From positions 1-32,798 of the forward strand of contig JADLDY010000023.1 in assembly GCA_020846435.1 (NCBI GenBank): 32,798 nt of DNA, written 5' to 3'. The translations under genes were made by a program, and so were the position numbers. Source of the DNA: Deltaproteobacteria bacterium. Its GTDB lineage: Bacteria; Desulfobacterota; GWC2-55-46. The notes below the pieces were generated by a model. The model saw only the letters and a list, made by a program, of their open reading frames with translations, searched no databases and was not told the origin of the DNA. This document shows positions 15,162-23,485 of the stretch, one piece after another; position 1 is the stretch's first letter, and every line of letters starts with the position of its first letter.

Positions 15162-15776
15162 TTATACAAAACGCCTTATGACTGATATGACCTTGCCGAC
15201 GATGGCGAAGTCCGTGCCCTCAGAGACCCTTATGGGCTCCATGGAGGGGTTCTCAGGCTTCAATACGACCTCATTCCCGTCCATCAGGAAAGTCTTTACC
15301 GTAGCCTCGCCATCTATGAGCGCGACGACTATGTCGCCGAGGGAGGCGTCCTTCTGCGGCCTCACTACCACAAAATCGCCATCGGCTATACCGACGCCTG
15401 TCATGCTCTCCCCCTCGACCTTCAGGAGGAACGCGTCCGAGCACCTGAAAAAACTCTCGTCGAGCACGACATGGCCGGCTATGTCCTCGATGGCAAGCAT
15501 GGGAGAGCCAGCCCTGACCCTGCCGGCTATGGGCAGCGATACTCCGCCCTTTGCTCTCGGACGGCCCAGGACCTCCACGCCCCTTGAGGAGGCCGCCTTC
15601 CTCCTTATGAAGCCCTTTTTCTCGAGGGCGCCTAAGTGCTTTGCCGCGTTCTGCGGCCCCTTTATGCCGAATCGGGCGCAGATCTCCCGCAAGGAAGGCG
15701 GAAAACCCGCTTCCTTTATGAACTCGCTGAGAAAATCAAGTATCTCTTTCTGGCGTTGTGTAAGAGGGCTATCCAT
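15162..15776 (-). CDS. lexA: LexA repressor
   Basis: The 204-residue product is normal length. It represses SOS genes and cleaves itself when RecA filaments form. The N-terminal winged helix (LTQRQKEILDFLSEFI, PSLREICARFGI) is followed by the peptidase domain. The self-cleavage bond is Ala89-Gly90 (RVRAGSP), and the catalytic Ser124 (EGESM) and Lys161 (GEATVKTF) are in place. The start ATG is embedded in a perfect palindromic operator and there is no obvious Shine-Dalgarno site. The predicted transcription start leaves a leader of only about 14 nt. It heads the operon lexA-DUF6504-dinB and is almost certainly autoregulated. Confidence 0.96.
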   Translation of the reverse strand: MDSPLTQRQKEILDFLSEFIKEAGFPPSLREICARFGIKGPQNAAKHLGALEKKGFIRRKAASSRGVEVLGRPRAKGGVSLPIAGRVRAGSPMLAIEDIAGHVVLDESFFRCSDAFLLKVEGESMTGVGIADGDFVVVRPQKDASLGDIVVALIDGEATVKTFLMDGNEVVLKPENPSMEPIRVSEGTDFAIVGKVISVIRRFV

Positions 15777-15825
15777 AGGGTAACATTTGTTACCCTATAA
15801 TAAGACAGATGAGCGGCGGTGTCAA
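15775..15825 (-). promoter_or_regulatory. lexA promoter with LexA operator (SOS box)
   Basis: Two 11-bp arms, ATAGGGTAACA and TGTTACCCTAT, around a TT centre form a perfect 24-bp palindrome at 15775-15798. On the minus strand TTGACA (15820-15825) and TATTAT (15797-15802) are 17 bp apart. The operator therefore covers the downstream edge of the -10, the expected start point near 15790 and the first two bases of the ATG. The half-site spacing C-N4-G and GG..CC flanks resemble the operator reported for Geobacter LexA (recalled as GGTT-N2-C-N4-G-N3-ACC), with one symmetric change. Confidence 0.85.
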
Positions 15826-15891
15826 TAAATGATAGTGAGGTTAAATGCGCGGGCTTGGGTCAACAGCGTTCACATGAAGTCCTACGCCAAA

Positions 15892-15923
15892 AGGCCTCTT
15901 TCGCACGATAGCGAAAGAGACCT
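15892..15923 (-). terminator. Hairpin downstream of mtgA
   Basis: A stem of 12 pairs out of 13 (AGGTCTCTTTCGC with GCGAAAGAGGCCT, 6-nt loop) is followed on the minus strand by TTTT. It lies about 50 bp after the mtgA stop codon and before the lexA promoter region, and probably ends the mtgA transcript. Confidence 0.55.
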
Positions 15924-15972
15924 CCTTGCATAGCTCAAAACATCAATTTTCAATACCGCAAAAACACACCTG

Positions 15973-16815
15973 TCAGGGCACGATTGGCTGCGCCTCTTCT
16001 GGTTTGGGTTCTTCTATTGCAGGAAGCTCTGGTTGATCAATAGCCTCAATCGACGCGCTAACTCCGGCGGTAGTATCGATTGATGAGGAGATGTCTAACG
16101 CCCCTTCGGCCTGTATCTCGTCGAACTCAGGTATGGCTACCCCTCGCCTGACCATTATGCGGTAGATGACATTCGCCCTGTTCGCGACGTATCTCTGCTC
16201 GCCCGAGGCGTTGAGCCTCCTCGGGTTGGGCAGCACGGCGGCGAGCCTCGCGGCCTCCATAGCCGTGAGCTCTGAAGCGGATTTCCCGAAGTGGTGGCGG
16301 GAAGCGGCCTCGACCCCGAATATCCCCTCGCCCCACTCGGCGACGTTCAAGTAGAGCTCGAGTATGCGCCTCTTGGAGAGCGAGCGTTCAAGCTTCCAGG
16401 TGATGACCGCCTCCCTTATCTTCCTTATCGGGGACTTCGTCGGAGTAAGAAAGAGGTTCTTGGCGAGCTGCTGGCTTATGGTCGACCCGCCGGACTTGAA
16501 CTTCCCGGCCTTCAGGTCTTTCTCTATGGCCTTTTGCATGGCCTCGAGGTCAAAGCCCTCGTGCTGCCAGAACTTGTCGTCCTCGGCTATTATGGCGGCC
16601 TTTGCCATGTAGGGAGAGATGCGTGAGTACGGCACCCAGACCTGGTAGACCTTGCGCTTTTTCTTCTTGGCGGCCCACTCGGCCTCCCGATACTCCATCA
16701 TGGCGGTCCTCGAAGGGTTCTCCTTGGCAAGATGAGAGACGCTGGGGATGAACGCGAGATAGAGCACGAGGAGAATGGAAGCGAATATAAGTAATGCGTA
16801 GAGGGATCTTTTCAT
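15973..16815 (-). CDS. mtgA: Monofunctional peptidoglycan glycosyltransferase (GT51)
   Basis: The product polymerises lipid II into glycan strands at the periplasmic face of the inner membrane. From the ATG at 16815 the 280-residue protein starts MKRSLYALLIFASILLVLYLAF, a single membrane anchor. The GT51 motifs follow: IIAEDDKFWQHEGFD (catalytic Glu), GGSTISQQLAKNLFL, RKIREAVITWKLERSLSKRRILELYLNVAEWG and AARLAAVLPNPRRLN. There is no transpeptidase domain. The last ~50 residues are a Ser/Glu/Pro-rich tail not typical of the family. An in-frame GTG at 16848 would add 11 residues ahead of the anchor and is less likely. The gene stands alone, with a repeat element just upstream. Confidence 0.92.
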   Translation of the reverse strand: MKRSLYALLIFASILLVLYLAFIPSVSHLAKENPSRTAMMEYREAEWAAKKKKRKVYQVWVPYSRISPYMAKAAIIAEDDKFWQHEGFDLEAMQKAIEKDLKAGKFKSGGSTISQQLAKNLFLTPTKSPIRKIREAVITWKLERSLSKRRILELYLNVAEWGEGIFGVEAASRHHFGKSASELTAMEAARLAAVLPNPRRLNASGEQRYVANRANVIYRIMVRRGVAIPEFDEIQAEGALDISSSIDTTAGVSASIEAIDQPELPAIEEPKPEEAQPIVP

Positions 16816-16851
16816 GCTTTTTAAAATTCCAACCTCTGAATAATTCACAAC

Positions 16852-16941
16852 CTGTCATTCTGAGCGAAGCGAAGAATCTCGTATATGGATATACGGCAAA
16901 CTGCTGGATTCTTCGGTCGCTCTGCTCCCTCAGAATGACAG
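16852..16941. repeat. 90-bp inverted repeat with CTGTCATTCTGAG ends
   Basis: The ends CTGTCATTCTGAG and CTCAGAATGACAG are perfect 13-bp inverted repeats. Pairing continues inward (GCGAAGCGAAGAATCT against GGATTCTTCGGTCGCTCTGC), leaving a short centre. There is no ORF. The same CATTCTGAGCGAAGCGAAGAATC motif is, from memory, a very widespread dispersed repeat of bacterial genomes. It lies between mtgA and the apgM terminator, in what should be the mtgA promoter region. Confidence 0.85.
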
Positions 16942-16968
16942 AAAAAAACTCTACAAGAACGTCTCAAG

Positions 16969-17005
16969 ATAAAAAGCCCGCGGACATTCTCCGCGGGCTT
17001 TTTAT
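16969..17005. terminator. Intrinsic terminator of the threonine operon
   Basis: A 16-bp perfect stem (ATAAAAAGCCCGCGGA and its complement, 5-nt loop) carries A/T tracts on both sides, so it can work in both directions. It begins 20 bp after the apgM stop on the minus strand. Confidence 0.92.
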
Positions 17006-17024
17006 TCTATTAAAATACCTGTCC

Positions 17025-18236
17025 TCAAACCCCGGCCTTCTCTACCATCCCGAAGAACTCTTCGGCAAGCGCCTGGCAGTCCTCTACGAGAACGCCTGTT
17101 GCCTTCGCGCCCTTCTCAGAGAACTTCGAAGGAGAGCCCTCAGAGCCGCTCCTGTACAGAACGAACGGCACTGGGTCTGAGGTGTGCGTCTTTATTGCTA
17201 TCGGCGTCGGGTGGTCAGGGAGAACGAGCACAGCGATGTCTCCGAACTTCGACGCCCCTTTGACAACAGGGCCGACTATCTTCTCGTCGAAGTCCTCTAT
17301 GGCCTGGAGCTTGTCCTTCAAGTTGCCGTTGTGGCCCGCCTCGTCAGGGGCCTCCACATGGACGCAGACGAAGTCCTTTGTCTCAAGGGCCTTTAACGCC
17401 GCTTCGGCCTTGCCTTTGTAGTTGGTGTCGATGTAGCCTGTGGCTCCCGGCACGTTTATGACTTCAAGCCCGGCGTATATGCCTATGCCCTTCATGAGAT
17501 CGACCGCCGATATTATGGCGCCTTCCTTGCCGAACCTGTCCCTCAAAGCTGGCATGGCAGGCGCGCTGCCCTGCCCCCAGAGCCATATGGAAGTGGCGGG
17601 CTTCTTTCCTGCCGCGATCCTCTTCTTGTTCGTGGGGTGGTCCTTCATCACTGCCCAGGAAAGCTCCATGAGACGCTGTAACTTCTCAGCCCTGTCTCCC
17701 TTGGGAAGCCAGGGGGCGATGGGCTTATCAGATATGTCGTGCGGCGGGGTCGTCTTCACGGCCTTTGCCCCGTCCTTCCAGACCATGAGGTGGCGGTAGC
17801 TCGTGCCGGGATAGAACCTCACGCCCTCGGACTTCAACGCCTCGTCAAGAGAAAGGACTATCTCTCTGGCGTCTTCCGTAGTGATGTGTCCTGAGCTGTA
17901 ATCGCCCATTATCGTCTCATTGTCTTTTTCAACGAGCGTGACGAGGTTGCACCTGAAGGCTATGTCAGTTGGGCCGAGCTTGACGCCGATGGAAGCGGCC
18001 TCCAAAGGGGCCCTGCCTGTGTAGTACTTCCTCGGGTCATAGCCCATGACGCTCAAGTTGGCGACATCGCTCCCAGGAGAAAAGCCCGGAGGCACTGTCC
18101 TGAAAAGGCCGTATTTGCCAGCCCCGGCAAGTAAATCCATGTTCGGGGTTTTGGCGGCATCGAGCGGCGTCTTGTTGCCGAGTTCAGCGAGGTCGCTGTC
18201 GGCCATGCCGTCGCCTATGAGTATTATGTATTTCAT
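17025..18236 (-). CDS. ApgM-type phosphoglycerate mutase homologue, proposed homoserine kinase
   Basis: The 403-residue protein belongs to the alkaline-phosphatase-like, archaeal-type cofactor-independent phosphoglycerate mutase family. Visible motifs are the metal-binding start MKYIILIGDGMAD, GFSPGSDVANLSVMGYD with catalytic Ser56, YYTGRAPLEAASIG, HVEAPDEAGHNG and the C-terminal metal ligands in VLPDHPTPIAIKTHTSD. It is the fourth gene after alaC-like, hom and thrC, and no thrB is present. A bacterial subgroup of this family in such operons has been proposed as the homoserine kinase (I recall TIGR02535). Glycolytic mutase activity is the alternative. A terminator follows, so it ends the operon. 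Confidence 0.88.
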   Translation of the reverse strand: MKYIILIGDGMADSDLAELGNKTPLDAAKTPNMDLLAGAGKYGLFRTVPPGFSPGSDVANLSVMGYDPRKYYTGRAPLEAASIGVKLGPTDIAFRCNLVTLVEKDNETIMGDYSSGHITTEDAREIVLSLDEALKSEGVRFYPGTSYRHLMVWKDGAKAVKTTPPHDISDKPIAPWLPKGDRAEKLQRLMELSWAVMKDHPTNKKRIAAGKKPATSIWLWGQGSAPAMPALRDRFGKEGAIISAVDLMKGIGIYAGLEVINVPGATGYIDTNYKGKAEAALKALETKDFVCVHVEAPDEAGHNGNLKDKLQAIEDFDEKIVGPVVKGASKFGDIAVLVLPDHPTPIAIKTHTSDPVPFVLYRSGSEGSPSKFSEKGAKATGVLVEDCQALAEEFFGMVEKAGV

Positions 18237-18310
18237 GGGTCAGTCCCCTGCAGAGCTTGATTGAAAAAATATTTTCTTCTTACAGTTTATCAGATTTCTT
18301 CGACGCCCTG

Positions 18311-19381
18311 CTAAAAGCCCATCAGCTTTAAAATCTTCGCAGTATCAGCCGGAACCTTTATGGGCTTCTCCGAAGACTTCAAGGCTATGTCAGGGTCTTT
18401 GAGGCCGTGTCCCGTCAATGTGCACACTACGGTGTCCCCGTCGTGCAGGACGCCTTCTTTTTTCATCTTGATCGCGCCCGCCACGCTAGCGGCAGAGGCC
18501 GGCTCGCAGAAAACACCCTCGCGTCCCGCGAGGAGCTTGTAGGCCTCTATTATCTCATCGTCAGTAACGGCCTGTATGACGCCGCCGCTCTCATCCCTTG
18601 CTTTGAGCGCGCCGTCCCAGCTCGCCGGGTTGCCTATCTTGATGGCAGTGGCCAGAGTCTCCGGGTGCTCTACCGGGTGGCCGAGCACTATGGGGGCTGA
18701 GCCCTCAGCCTGGAAGCCCATCATCTTCGGGAGGTTCGCTATCATGCCCTCGTTGTAGTACTGCCTGTATCCTTTCCAGTAGGCCGTTATGTTGCCGGCG
18801 TTGCCAACGGGGAGGAAGTGGTAAGTCGGCGCGTGCCCGAGGTGCTCGCAGACTTCGAACGCTCCGGTCTTTTGCCCCTCTATCCTGAACGGGTTAATGG
18901 AATTGACCATCTTTATCGGATAGTCTTTGGTTATCTCCTTGACTATGGCGAGCGCCTCGTCAAAGTTACCCTTTATCTGGAGGACCATGGCCCCGTGCAT
19001 TATCGCCTGCGAGAGCTTGCCCATGGCAATGGCTCCGTCCGGCACGAGGACAAAGGCCTTCATGCCTGCCCTGGCGGCGTAAGCGGAAGCGGCAGCAGAT
19101 GTGTTGCCGGTAGAGGCGCAGATTATCGCCTTCGCGCCCTCTTCCCTGGCCTTTGAAACGGCCATCGTCATGCCCCTGTCCTTGAAGGAACCGGTTGGGT
19201 TCAGGCCCTCATACTTCAACATGAGCCTGAGGTCGCCGAATATGGGTTTGAGGTTCACGCACTCGACAAGGGGCGTATTGCCCTCATGCAGCGTGGTAAT
19301 GGCGCTATCCTCAATCTCCGGGAGGAATTCCCTGTACTCCCTTATTATGCCTCCCCAGAGTCCTTTCCTAGTTAGCTGCAC
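18311..19381 (-). CDS. thrC: Threonine synthase
   Basis: The 356-residue PLP enzyme converts O-phosphohomoserine to threonine. The PLP lysine is Lys67 in NPTGSFKDRGM. CASTGNTSAAASAYAARAG (phosphate-binding loop), LPVGNAGNITAYWKGY and CTLTGHGLKDPD are typical of the shorter threonine synthase class. The GTG start at 19381 lies inside the last codons of hom, overlapping it by 14 bp, which implies translational coupling. It follows hom and precedes the ApgM-like gene, so its substrate supply depends on whichever enzyme phosphorylates homoserine. Confidence 0.95.
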   Translation of the reverse strand: MQLTRKGLWGGIIREYREFLPEIEDSAITTLHEGNTPLVECVNLKPIFGDLRLMLKYEGLNPTGSFKDRGMTMAVSKAREEGAKAIICASTGNTSAAASAYAARAGMKAFVLVPDGAIAMGKLSQAIMHGAMVLQIKGNFDEALAIVKEITKDYPIKMVNSINPFRIEGQKTGAFEVCEHLGHAPTYHFLPVGNAGNITAYWKGYRQYYNEGMIANLPKMMGFQAEGSAPIVLGHPVEHPETLATAIKIGNPASWDGALKARDESGGVIQAVTDDEIIEAYKLLAGREGVFCEPASAASVAGAIKMKKEGVLHDGDTVVCTLTGHGLKDPDIALKSSEKPIKVPADTAKILKLMGF

Positions 19382-20699
19382 CGAGGTTCTCCTCTATCCT
19401 GATGTATACCGGTTTTTCGTGTATTGTATCCATTTTCTCTATCTCGGCTAACGCCGCCATGAGCTCTTTTTCAACGGCGTGGTGCGTGAGTATGACGAGG
19501 GCAACTGACCCGCCTATCTTCCTGTCCCTCTGTATGACCGACGAGATGCTTATGTTGTGGCGGCCCAAAACCCCGGAGATGTTGGAGAGTACTCCGGGCT
19601 TATCCGCCGCCAGGAATCGCATGTAATACGGTATCTCGAGGGAGTCGGTAGCCTTGATCTCCATCTCCCTCACCGCGGAGTCGGCATACGACAGGGCCGG
19701 TATCCTCTGGGACGAACCGGTGAGCATGTTTCTCGCTATGTCCATCATGTCGGCGACGACCGCGCTCGCCGTCGGCATCATGCCCGCGCCCATGCCGTAG
19801 AGCATGACAGGGCCGACGGCGTTGCCCTTCAAATAGATTCCGTTGAACGCGCCGTCTATGTTCGCGAGCGGGTGACTGGCCGGTATCATGGTCGGGTGGA
19901 CCCTGGCCTCTATCCTGCCTTCTATCGACTTTGTTATGGCAAGGAGCTTTATCCTGTAGCCGAACTCCTTGGCGAACTTTATGTCAAGCTGGTTGATCCT
20001 CGATATGCCCTCTGTGTAGATATCCTTGAGGCCGATGTAAGTGCCAAAGGCAAGGTTTATGAGTATCGCGAGCTTGTGAGCGGTGTCTATGCCCTCGACA
20101 TCGTAGGTCGGGTCAGCCTCGGCGTAACCCTTCTCCTGCGCTCTCCTCAGAACATCCTCGAACTTGCCGCCCTCGTTGGTCATCTTCGAGAGTATATAGT
20201 TGGCTGTTCCGTTTATGATGCCGTATATCGACTCTATCCTGTTGGCGGCAAGCCCTTCGCGAAGGGCCTTAATGACGGGTATGCCGCCGCCCACGCTCGC
20301 TTCAAAGCCGACATCGACCCCTTTTTCAGAGGCCTTGGAGAATATCTCTTTGCCGTGCGTGGATAAAAGCGCCTTGTTGGCGGTGACTACATGCTTGCCG
20401 CGCTCGAGGGCATCCATTATGAAAGTCCTGGCTATCCCAGTGCCTCCTACGAGCTCTATTACAATCGAGATCTCCGGGTCGTTCAGCACATCAGACGCTT
20501 CAGAGGTCATGACTCCGTCGTCTAACTTCACGCCCCTGTCGCGGTCAGTGTCTTTGTCGGCGACCCTCTTTAAAACAAGCTCGCAACCGAGCTTGTCCTT
20601 GATGACTGAAGCGTTCTCTTTGAGGACCCTTACCACTCCTGTGCCGACCGTGCCGAAGCCGATGAGACCGGCGTATATGCGCTTCATGTCTTTCGGCAT
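19368..20699 (-). CDS. hom: Homoserine dehydrogenase
   Basis: The product reduces aspartate semialdehyde to homoserine, the branch point to threonine and methionine. From the ATG at 20699 it has 443 residues: the Rossmann NAD(P) motif GLIGFGTVGTG, TANKALLSTHG, GGGIPVIKALREGLAANRI, IINGTANYILSKM, and the catalytic core EADPTYDVEGIDTAHKLAIL. A C-terminal ACT domain (about 365-435, FLAADKPGVLSNISGVLGRHNISISS) probably senses threonine. An in-frame extension to 20747 is possible, but the 20699 ATG overlaps the upstream stop (TGATG) and has AGGTGG 7 nt before it. It is not fused to aspartate kinase. Confidence 0.95.
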   Translation of the reverse strand: MPKDMKRIYAGLIGFGTVGTGVVRVLKENASVIKDKLGCELVLKRVADKDTDRDRGVKLDDGVMTSEASDVLNDPEISIVIELVGGTGIARTFIMDALERGKHVVTANKALLSTHGKEIFSKASEKGVDVGFEASVGGGIPVIKALREGLAANRIESIYGIINGTANYILSKMTNEGGKFEDVLRRAQEKGYAEADPTYDVEGIDTAHKLAILINLAFGTYIGLKDIYTEGISRINQLDIKFAKEFGYRIKLLAITKSIEGRIEARVHPTMIPASHPLANIDGAFNGIYLKGNAVGPVMLYGMGAGMMPTASAVVADMMDIARNMLTGSSQRIPALSYADSAVREMEIKATDSLEIPYYMRFLAADKPGVLSNISGVLGRHNISISSVIQRDRKIGGSVALVILTHHAVEKELMAALAEIEKMDTIHEKPVYIRIEENLGAAN

Positions 20700-21892
20700 C
20701 AGCCGACCACCTTCATGTCCGGGGTCTCGAGCGCCTTCTTTATGCACTTGGCGGCCTGTCTTATCCTGTGCTCGTTCTCAACGAGCGCGAGCCTGACATA
20801 ATCATCTCCGTACTCTCCGAAACCTATGCCCGGGGAGACCGCGACCTTGGCCCTGTTCAGGAGGTACTTCGAGAACTCGATCGATTTCATCTCCTTGAAC
20901 TGCTCAGGAATCTTCGCCCAGACGAACATCGTGGCCTTGGGTTTTTCTATCTCCCAGCCTGCCTTGCCGAAGCTCTCGATGAGGGCGTTCCTTCTCACTT
21001 CGTAGATCTTGCACATCTCGGAGACGCACTCCTGCGGCCCGTTCAGCGCGATTATGCCGGCGATCTGTATGGGCTGGAACATGCCGTAGTCGAGATAGCT
21101 CTTCATCCTGGTGAGAGCGCCGATGAGCCTCTTGTTGCCCACGGCAAATCCTACCCTCCAGCCTGGCATATTGTAGCTCTTGGAGAGCGTGAAGAACTCG
21201 ACGCCCACATCCTTGGCCCCTGGTATCTCAAGGAAGCTCGGAGCCTTGTAGCCGTCAAAGACTATGTCGGCGTAGGCGAGGTCATGGACGACCATGAGGT
21301 CGTTCTCCTTGGCGAAGTCAACGATCTTGACGAAAAATTCCCTGTCAACGCACTCTGTCGTCGGGTTGTGCGGAAAGTTCAGTATGATGAGCTTCGGGCG
21401 CGGCCAGGTCTGCTTCATGGCCTTCTGGAGCTCATCGAAAAAATCGACGCCCGGCAGAAGAGGAATGCTCCTGACGTCGCCGCCCGCGATGATGACGGAA
21501 TAAGTGTGTATCGGATATGTCGGGCTCGGGACGAACGCGACATCCCCGGGGCCTATTATCGCCATGGCGAGGTGGGCTATGCCCTCCTTCGAGCCGATGG
21601 TTGCGACGGCTTCGGTCTCAGGGTCTATGTCGACGTTGTAGCGCCTCTTGTACCAGTCGGCGATGGCGCACCTCAACTTGTATATGCCGCGGGAGGCCGA
21701 GTACCTGTGGTTCTTCGGGTTGAGAGAGGCCTCGATGAGCTTGTCGACTATATGCTTCGGCGTGGGCTGGTCAGGGTTGCCCATGCCGAAGTCTATTATG
21801 TCCTCGCCCCTTTTGCGGGCCTGGACCTTGAGATCGGTAACTATGTTGAAGACATAAGGCGGGAGCCTTTTTATCCTGTGAAACTCTTCCAT
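20699..21892 (-). CDS. AlaC-like class I aminotransferase
   Basis: This 397-residue PLP-dependent aminotransferase starts [18 protein letters not shown]. The fold-type I motifs are clear: [43 protein letters not shown] and the PLP lysine Lys238 in [12 protein letters not shown]. The sequence resembles the AlaC (glutamate-pyruvate) and LL-diaminopimelate aminotransferase groups; AlaC is the closer recollection. The ATG at 21892 has AAGGA 7 nt upstream and is preferred to the ATG at 21922, which would overlap lipA. It directly precedes hom (TGATG overlap), so it belongs to the threonine operon, where it may supply or recycle aspartate-family amino groups. Confidence 0.88.
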   Translation of the reverse strand: MEEFHRIKRLPPYVFNIVTDLKVQARKRGEDIIDFGMGNPDQPTPKHIVDKLIEASLNPKNHRYSASRGIYKLRCAIADWYKRRYNVDIDPETEAVATIGSKEGIAHLAMAIIGPGDVAFVPSPTYPIHTYSVIIAGGDVRSIPLLPGVDFFDELQKAMKQTWPRPKLIILNFPHNPTTECVDREFFVKIVDFAKENDLMVVHDLAYADIVFDGYKAPSFLEIPGAKDVGVEFFTLSKSYNMPGWRVGFAVGNKRLIGALTRMKSYLDYGMFQPIQIAGIIALNGPQECVSEMCKIYEVRRNALIESFGKAGWEIEKPKATMFVWAKIPEQFKEMKSIEFSKYLLNRAKVAVSPGIGFGEYGDDYVRLALVENEHRIRQAAKCIKKALETPDMKVVG

Positions 21893-21902
21893 CTTGCCGT
21901 CC

Positions 21903-22769
21903 TTAGTTGACTTGATTTCCATTCAATTCTTCCATCAGTTTTTCGGCATTATACGAACTCCTGACAAAAGGCCCGGAGTACACATGGCCGAGGCCCAGAC
22001 TTTTGCCGAACTCCTCGTATTCCTTGAAGACATCAGGCTCGACATACTCTTTGACCTCGAGGTTGCCCCTCGTGGGCCTCAGGTACTGCCCTATCGTAAC
22101 GGCGTCGCACCCTGAAGCTTTGAGGTCTTTCAGGACTTCCCTCACCTCTTCGGGCGTCTCGCCAAGGCCGACCATTATGCCGGACTTCGTGATGAGCCCG
22201 GCTTTTTTCGACTTCTCGAGCACCTCAAGCGAGCGGCGGTAATCAGCCTGGGGGCGCACGATGGAATAAAGGGAGGGGACCGTCTCAAGGTTGTGATTGA
22301 ATATGTCCGGACGGGCCTCGAAAACAGACGCCAGAGCCCCCTCGTCCCCATTGAAATCAGGGGTCAGGACCTCTATCAAAATGCGGGAAATGTTATCCCG
22401 TATCGCCTTGATTGTCAAGGCAAATTGGCCCGCTCCGCCATCCAGAAGGTCGTCTCTCGTGACCGATGTAACGACCACATGCTTCAAGCCAAGTTCCTTC
22501 GCCGTGACAGCTATGTTCATGGGCTCATGAGGGTCGACAAGAAGAGGGGTCGCCCCCTTGTCAATCGAGCAGAAGCCGCAGGTCCGGGTGCACACATCGC
22601 CCAATATCATGAAGGTAGCGGTAGGCTTTGAAAAGCACTCCCCGATATTCGGACACCTCGCGGACTCGCAGACCGTATGGAGGTTCCTCTTGCGCAGGAT
22701 GGCTTTCATCTCGTGGAGCGCTCCCAGCGGCCCAAGAGTCTTTTTTGCCCAGGATGGTAGTCTTTTCAT
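21903..22769 (-). CDS. lipA: Lipoyl synthase
   Basis: This radical SAM enzyme of about 288 residues inserts two sulfurs into protein-bound octanoate. The auxiliary cluster [12 protein letters not shown] (Cys34, 39, 45) and the radical SAM cluster CTRTCGFC (Cys60, 64, 67) are intact, and the RSSYNAE motif that coordinates the auxiliary cluster is near the C-terminus. The ATG at 22769 gives the usual [10 protein letters not shown] start; a TTG at 22793 would add eight residues. Neither has a strong ribosome site. The aminotransferase start follows 10 bp after the stop codon, so the two genes are probably cotranscribed. No lipB is in the window. Confidence 0.95.
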   Translation of the reverse strand: MKRLPSWAKKTLGPLGALHEMKAILRKRNLHTVCESARCPNIGECFSKPTATFMILGDVCTRTCGFCSIDKGATPLLVDPHEPMNIAVTAKELGLKHVVVTSVTRDDLLDGGAGQFALTIKAIRDNISRILIEVLTPDFNGDEGALASVFEARPDIFNHNLETVPSLYSIVRPQADYRRSLEVLEKSKKAGLITKSGIMVGLGETPEEVREVLKDLKASGCDAVTIGQYLRPTRGNLEVKEYVEPDVFKEYEEFGKSLGLGHVYSGPFVRSSYNAEKLMEELNGNQVN

Positions 22770-22943
22770 AGTGTTAACACAGGAAAAACCCAAAAAAAAG
22801 TAAACTATAAGATATCACTTTGAAAAAGGAAATACAACAGCGCTTCAAAAGCCCGGTCAACCGAAAGTTGCCACGCAGGAGCCAGTAACACCCTGAAAAC
22901 ATTGGGAATACCATCAAAACCTGCCGCTTCACCCGGCGCGGAC

Positions 22944-22973
22944 AAAAAAAGCCCCGAAAAGGCTGCCGGGCTT
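22944..22973 (-). terminator. Terminator-like hairpin after the zinc-ribbon gene
   Basis: On the minus strand AGCCC pairs with GGGCT around a loop of about 13 nt, followed by seven T. It lies about 65 bp downstream of the small zinc-ribbon gene and separates it from lipA. The remaining 170 bp before lipA should contain its promoter; TTGTAT-17-TATCTT is a weak candidate near 22825-22855. Confidence 0.65.
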
Positions 22974-23036
22974 ACACCTCGACCGACCTTCCAGGGCGAA
23001 ATCAAAACAGCTTTAAAAAAAACGGCTGGAAAGGGC

Positions 23037-23210
23037 CTACTGAGCCTTCGCGGCCTTGAGCCTGGCCTTCCTCTCCTTCTCCTTTTTCTCGGAGCACTCA
23101 GGGCACGCGAACCTCTTCTCGTGCTTTACCGTGAGCCTGTCATATTCGCTGTCAAGGGCCACCCTGGCTACTGATGCGCTCTCCCTGCCGCAAAAATCAC
23201 ACTTTAACAT
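23037..23210 (-). CDS. Small zinc-ribbon protein, 57 residues
   Basis: The ORF starts MLKCDFCGRESASVARVALD, has a second pair CPEC near residue 36 and ends in a Lys/Glu/Arg/Ala-rich helix to KAAKAQ. Two CxxC pairs (CDFC, CPEC) about 30 residues apart form a zinc ribbon. The ATG lies within the 3' end of the DUF3343 gene, overlapping it by 14 bp, so the two are translationally coupled. The function is unknown; nucleic-acid or protein binding is the usual role of such ribbons. Its codon use looks like its neighbours, and a terminator follows. Confidence 0.8.
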   Translation of the reverse strand: MLKCDFCGRESASVARVALDSEYDRLTVKHEKRFACPECSEKKEKERKARLKAAKAQ

Positions 23211-23436
23211 AGTCTTCCCCCTCTTTCCTGTATATGTTCCTGGGCTTTAGCCCCGCTTTTTCGAGTATGGACCTGGCGCCCTCAAGATCATTTTCGCTCA
23301 CGCGGATGACGAGGCCGCAGGAGGCGTCAAGCGCCCTTGGCACCGGCAGGAGCCTGAAGGCAAGTTCAGCCTTTTTAAGCGTCTCCTCGGCCTTCAATGC
23401 CCTGTGCGGGGAACCGAAGCCCAGAATGTATTCCAT
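23197..23436 (-). CDS. DUF3343 family protein (putative Se/S carrier-like)
   Basis: The 79-residue protein starts MEYILGFGSPHRALKAEETLKKAELAFRLLPVPRALDASCGLVIRV. The N-terminal strand, 'FRLLPVPR-L-ASCGL-IRV' and the single conserved Cys are the hallmarks of DUF3343, annotated as a putative Se/S carrier-like family because of its association with YedF and selenium-related genes. No selenium gene is visible here. It follows the glyA terminator and overlaps the zinc-ribbon gene, so the two may act together. The start at 23436 is ATG; the GTG just before it is equally open. Confidence 0.82.
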   Translation of the reverse strand: MEYILGFGSPHRALKAEETLKKAELAFRLLPVPRALDASCGLVIRVSENDLEGARSILEKAGLKPRNIYRKEGEDYVKV

Positions 23437-23485
23437 CACCGGAAAATATCACGATTGTCAGCCGCTGGCAAGGGCGCAGATGAAA

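Noticed and set aside
20768-21910. A 380-residue open frame on the plus strand opposite the aminotransferase gene
   Set aside because: It is the antisense shadow of a high-GC gene: the minus-strand product has all catalytic motifs of a PLP aminotransferase, while this frame has no recognisable domain. The same applies to the long plus-strand frames at 19557-20366, 23854-24777 and 27087-28082.
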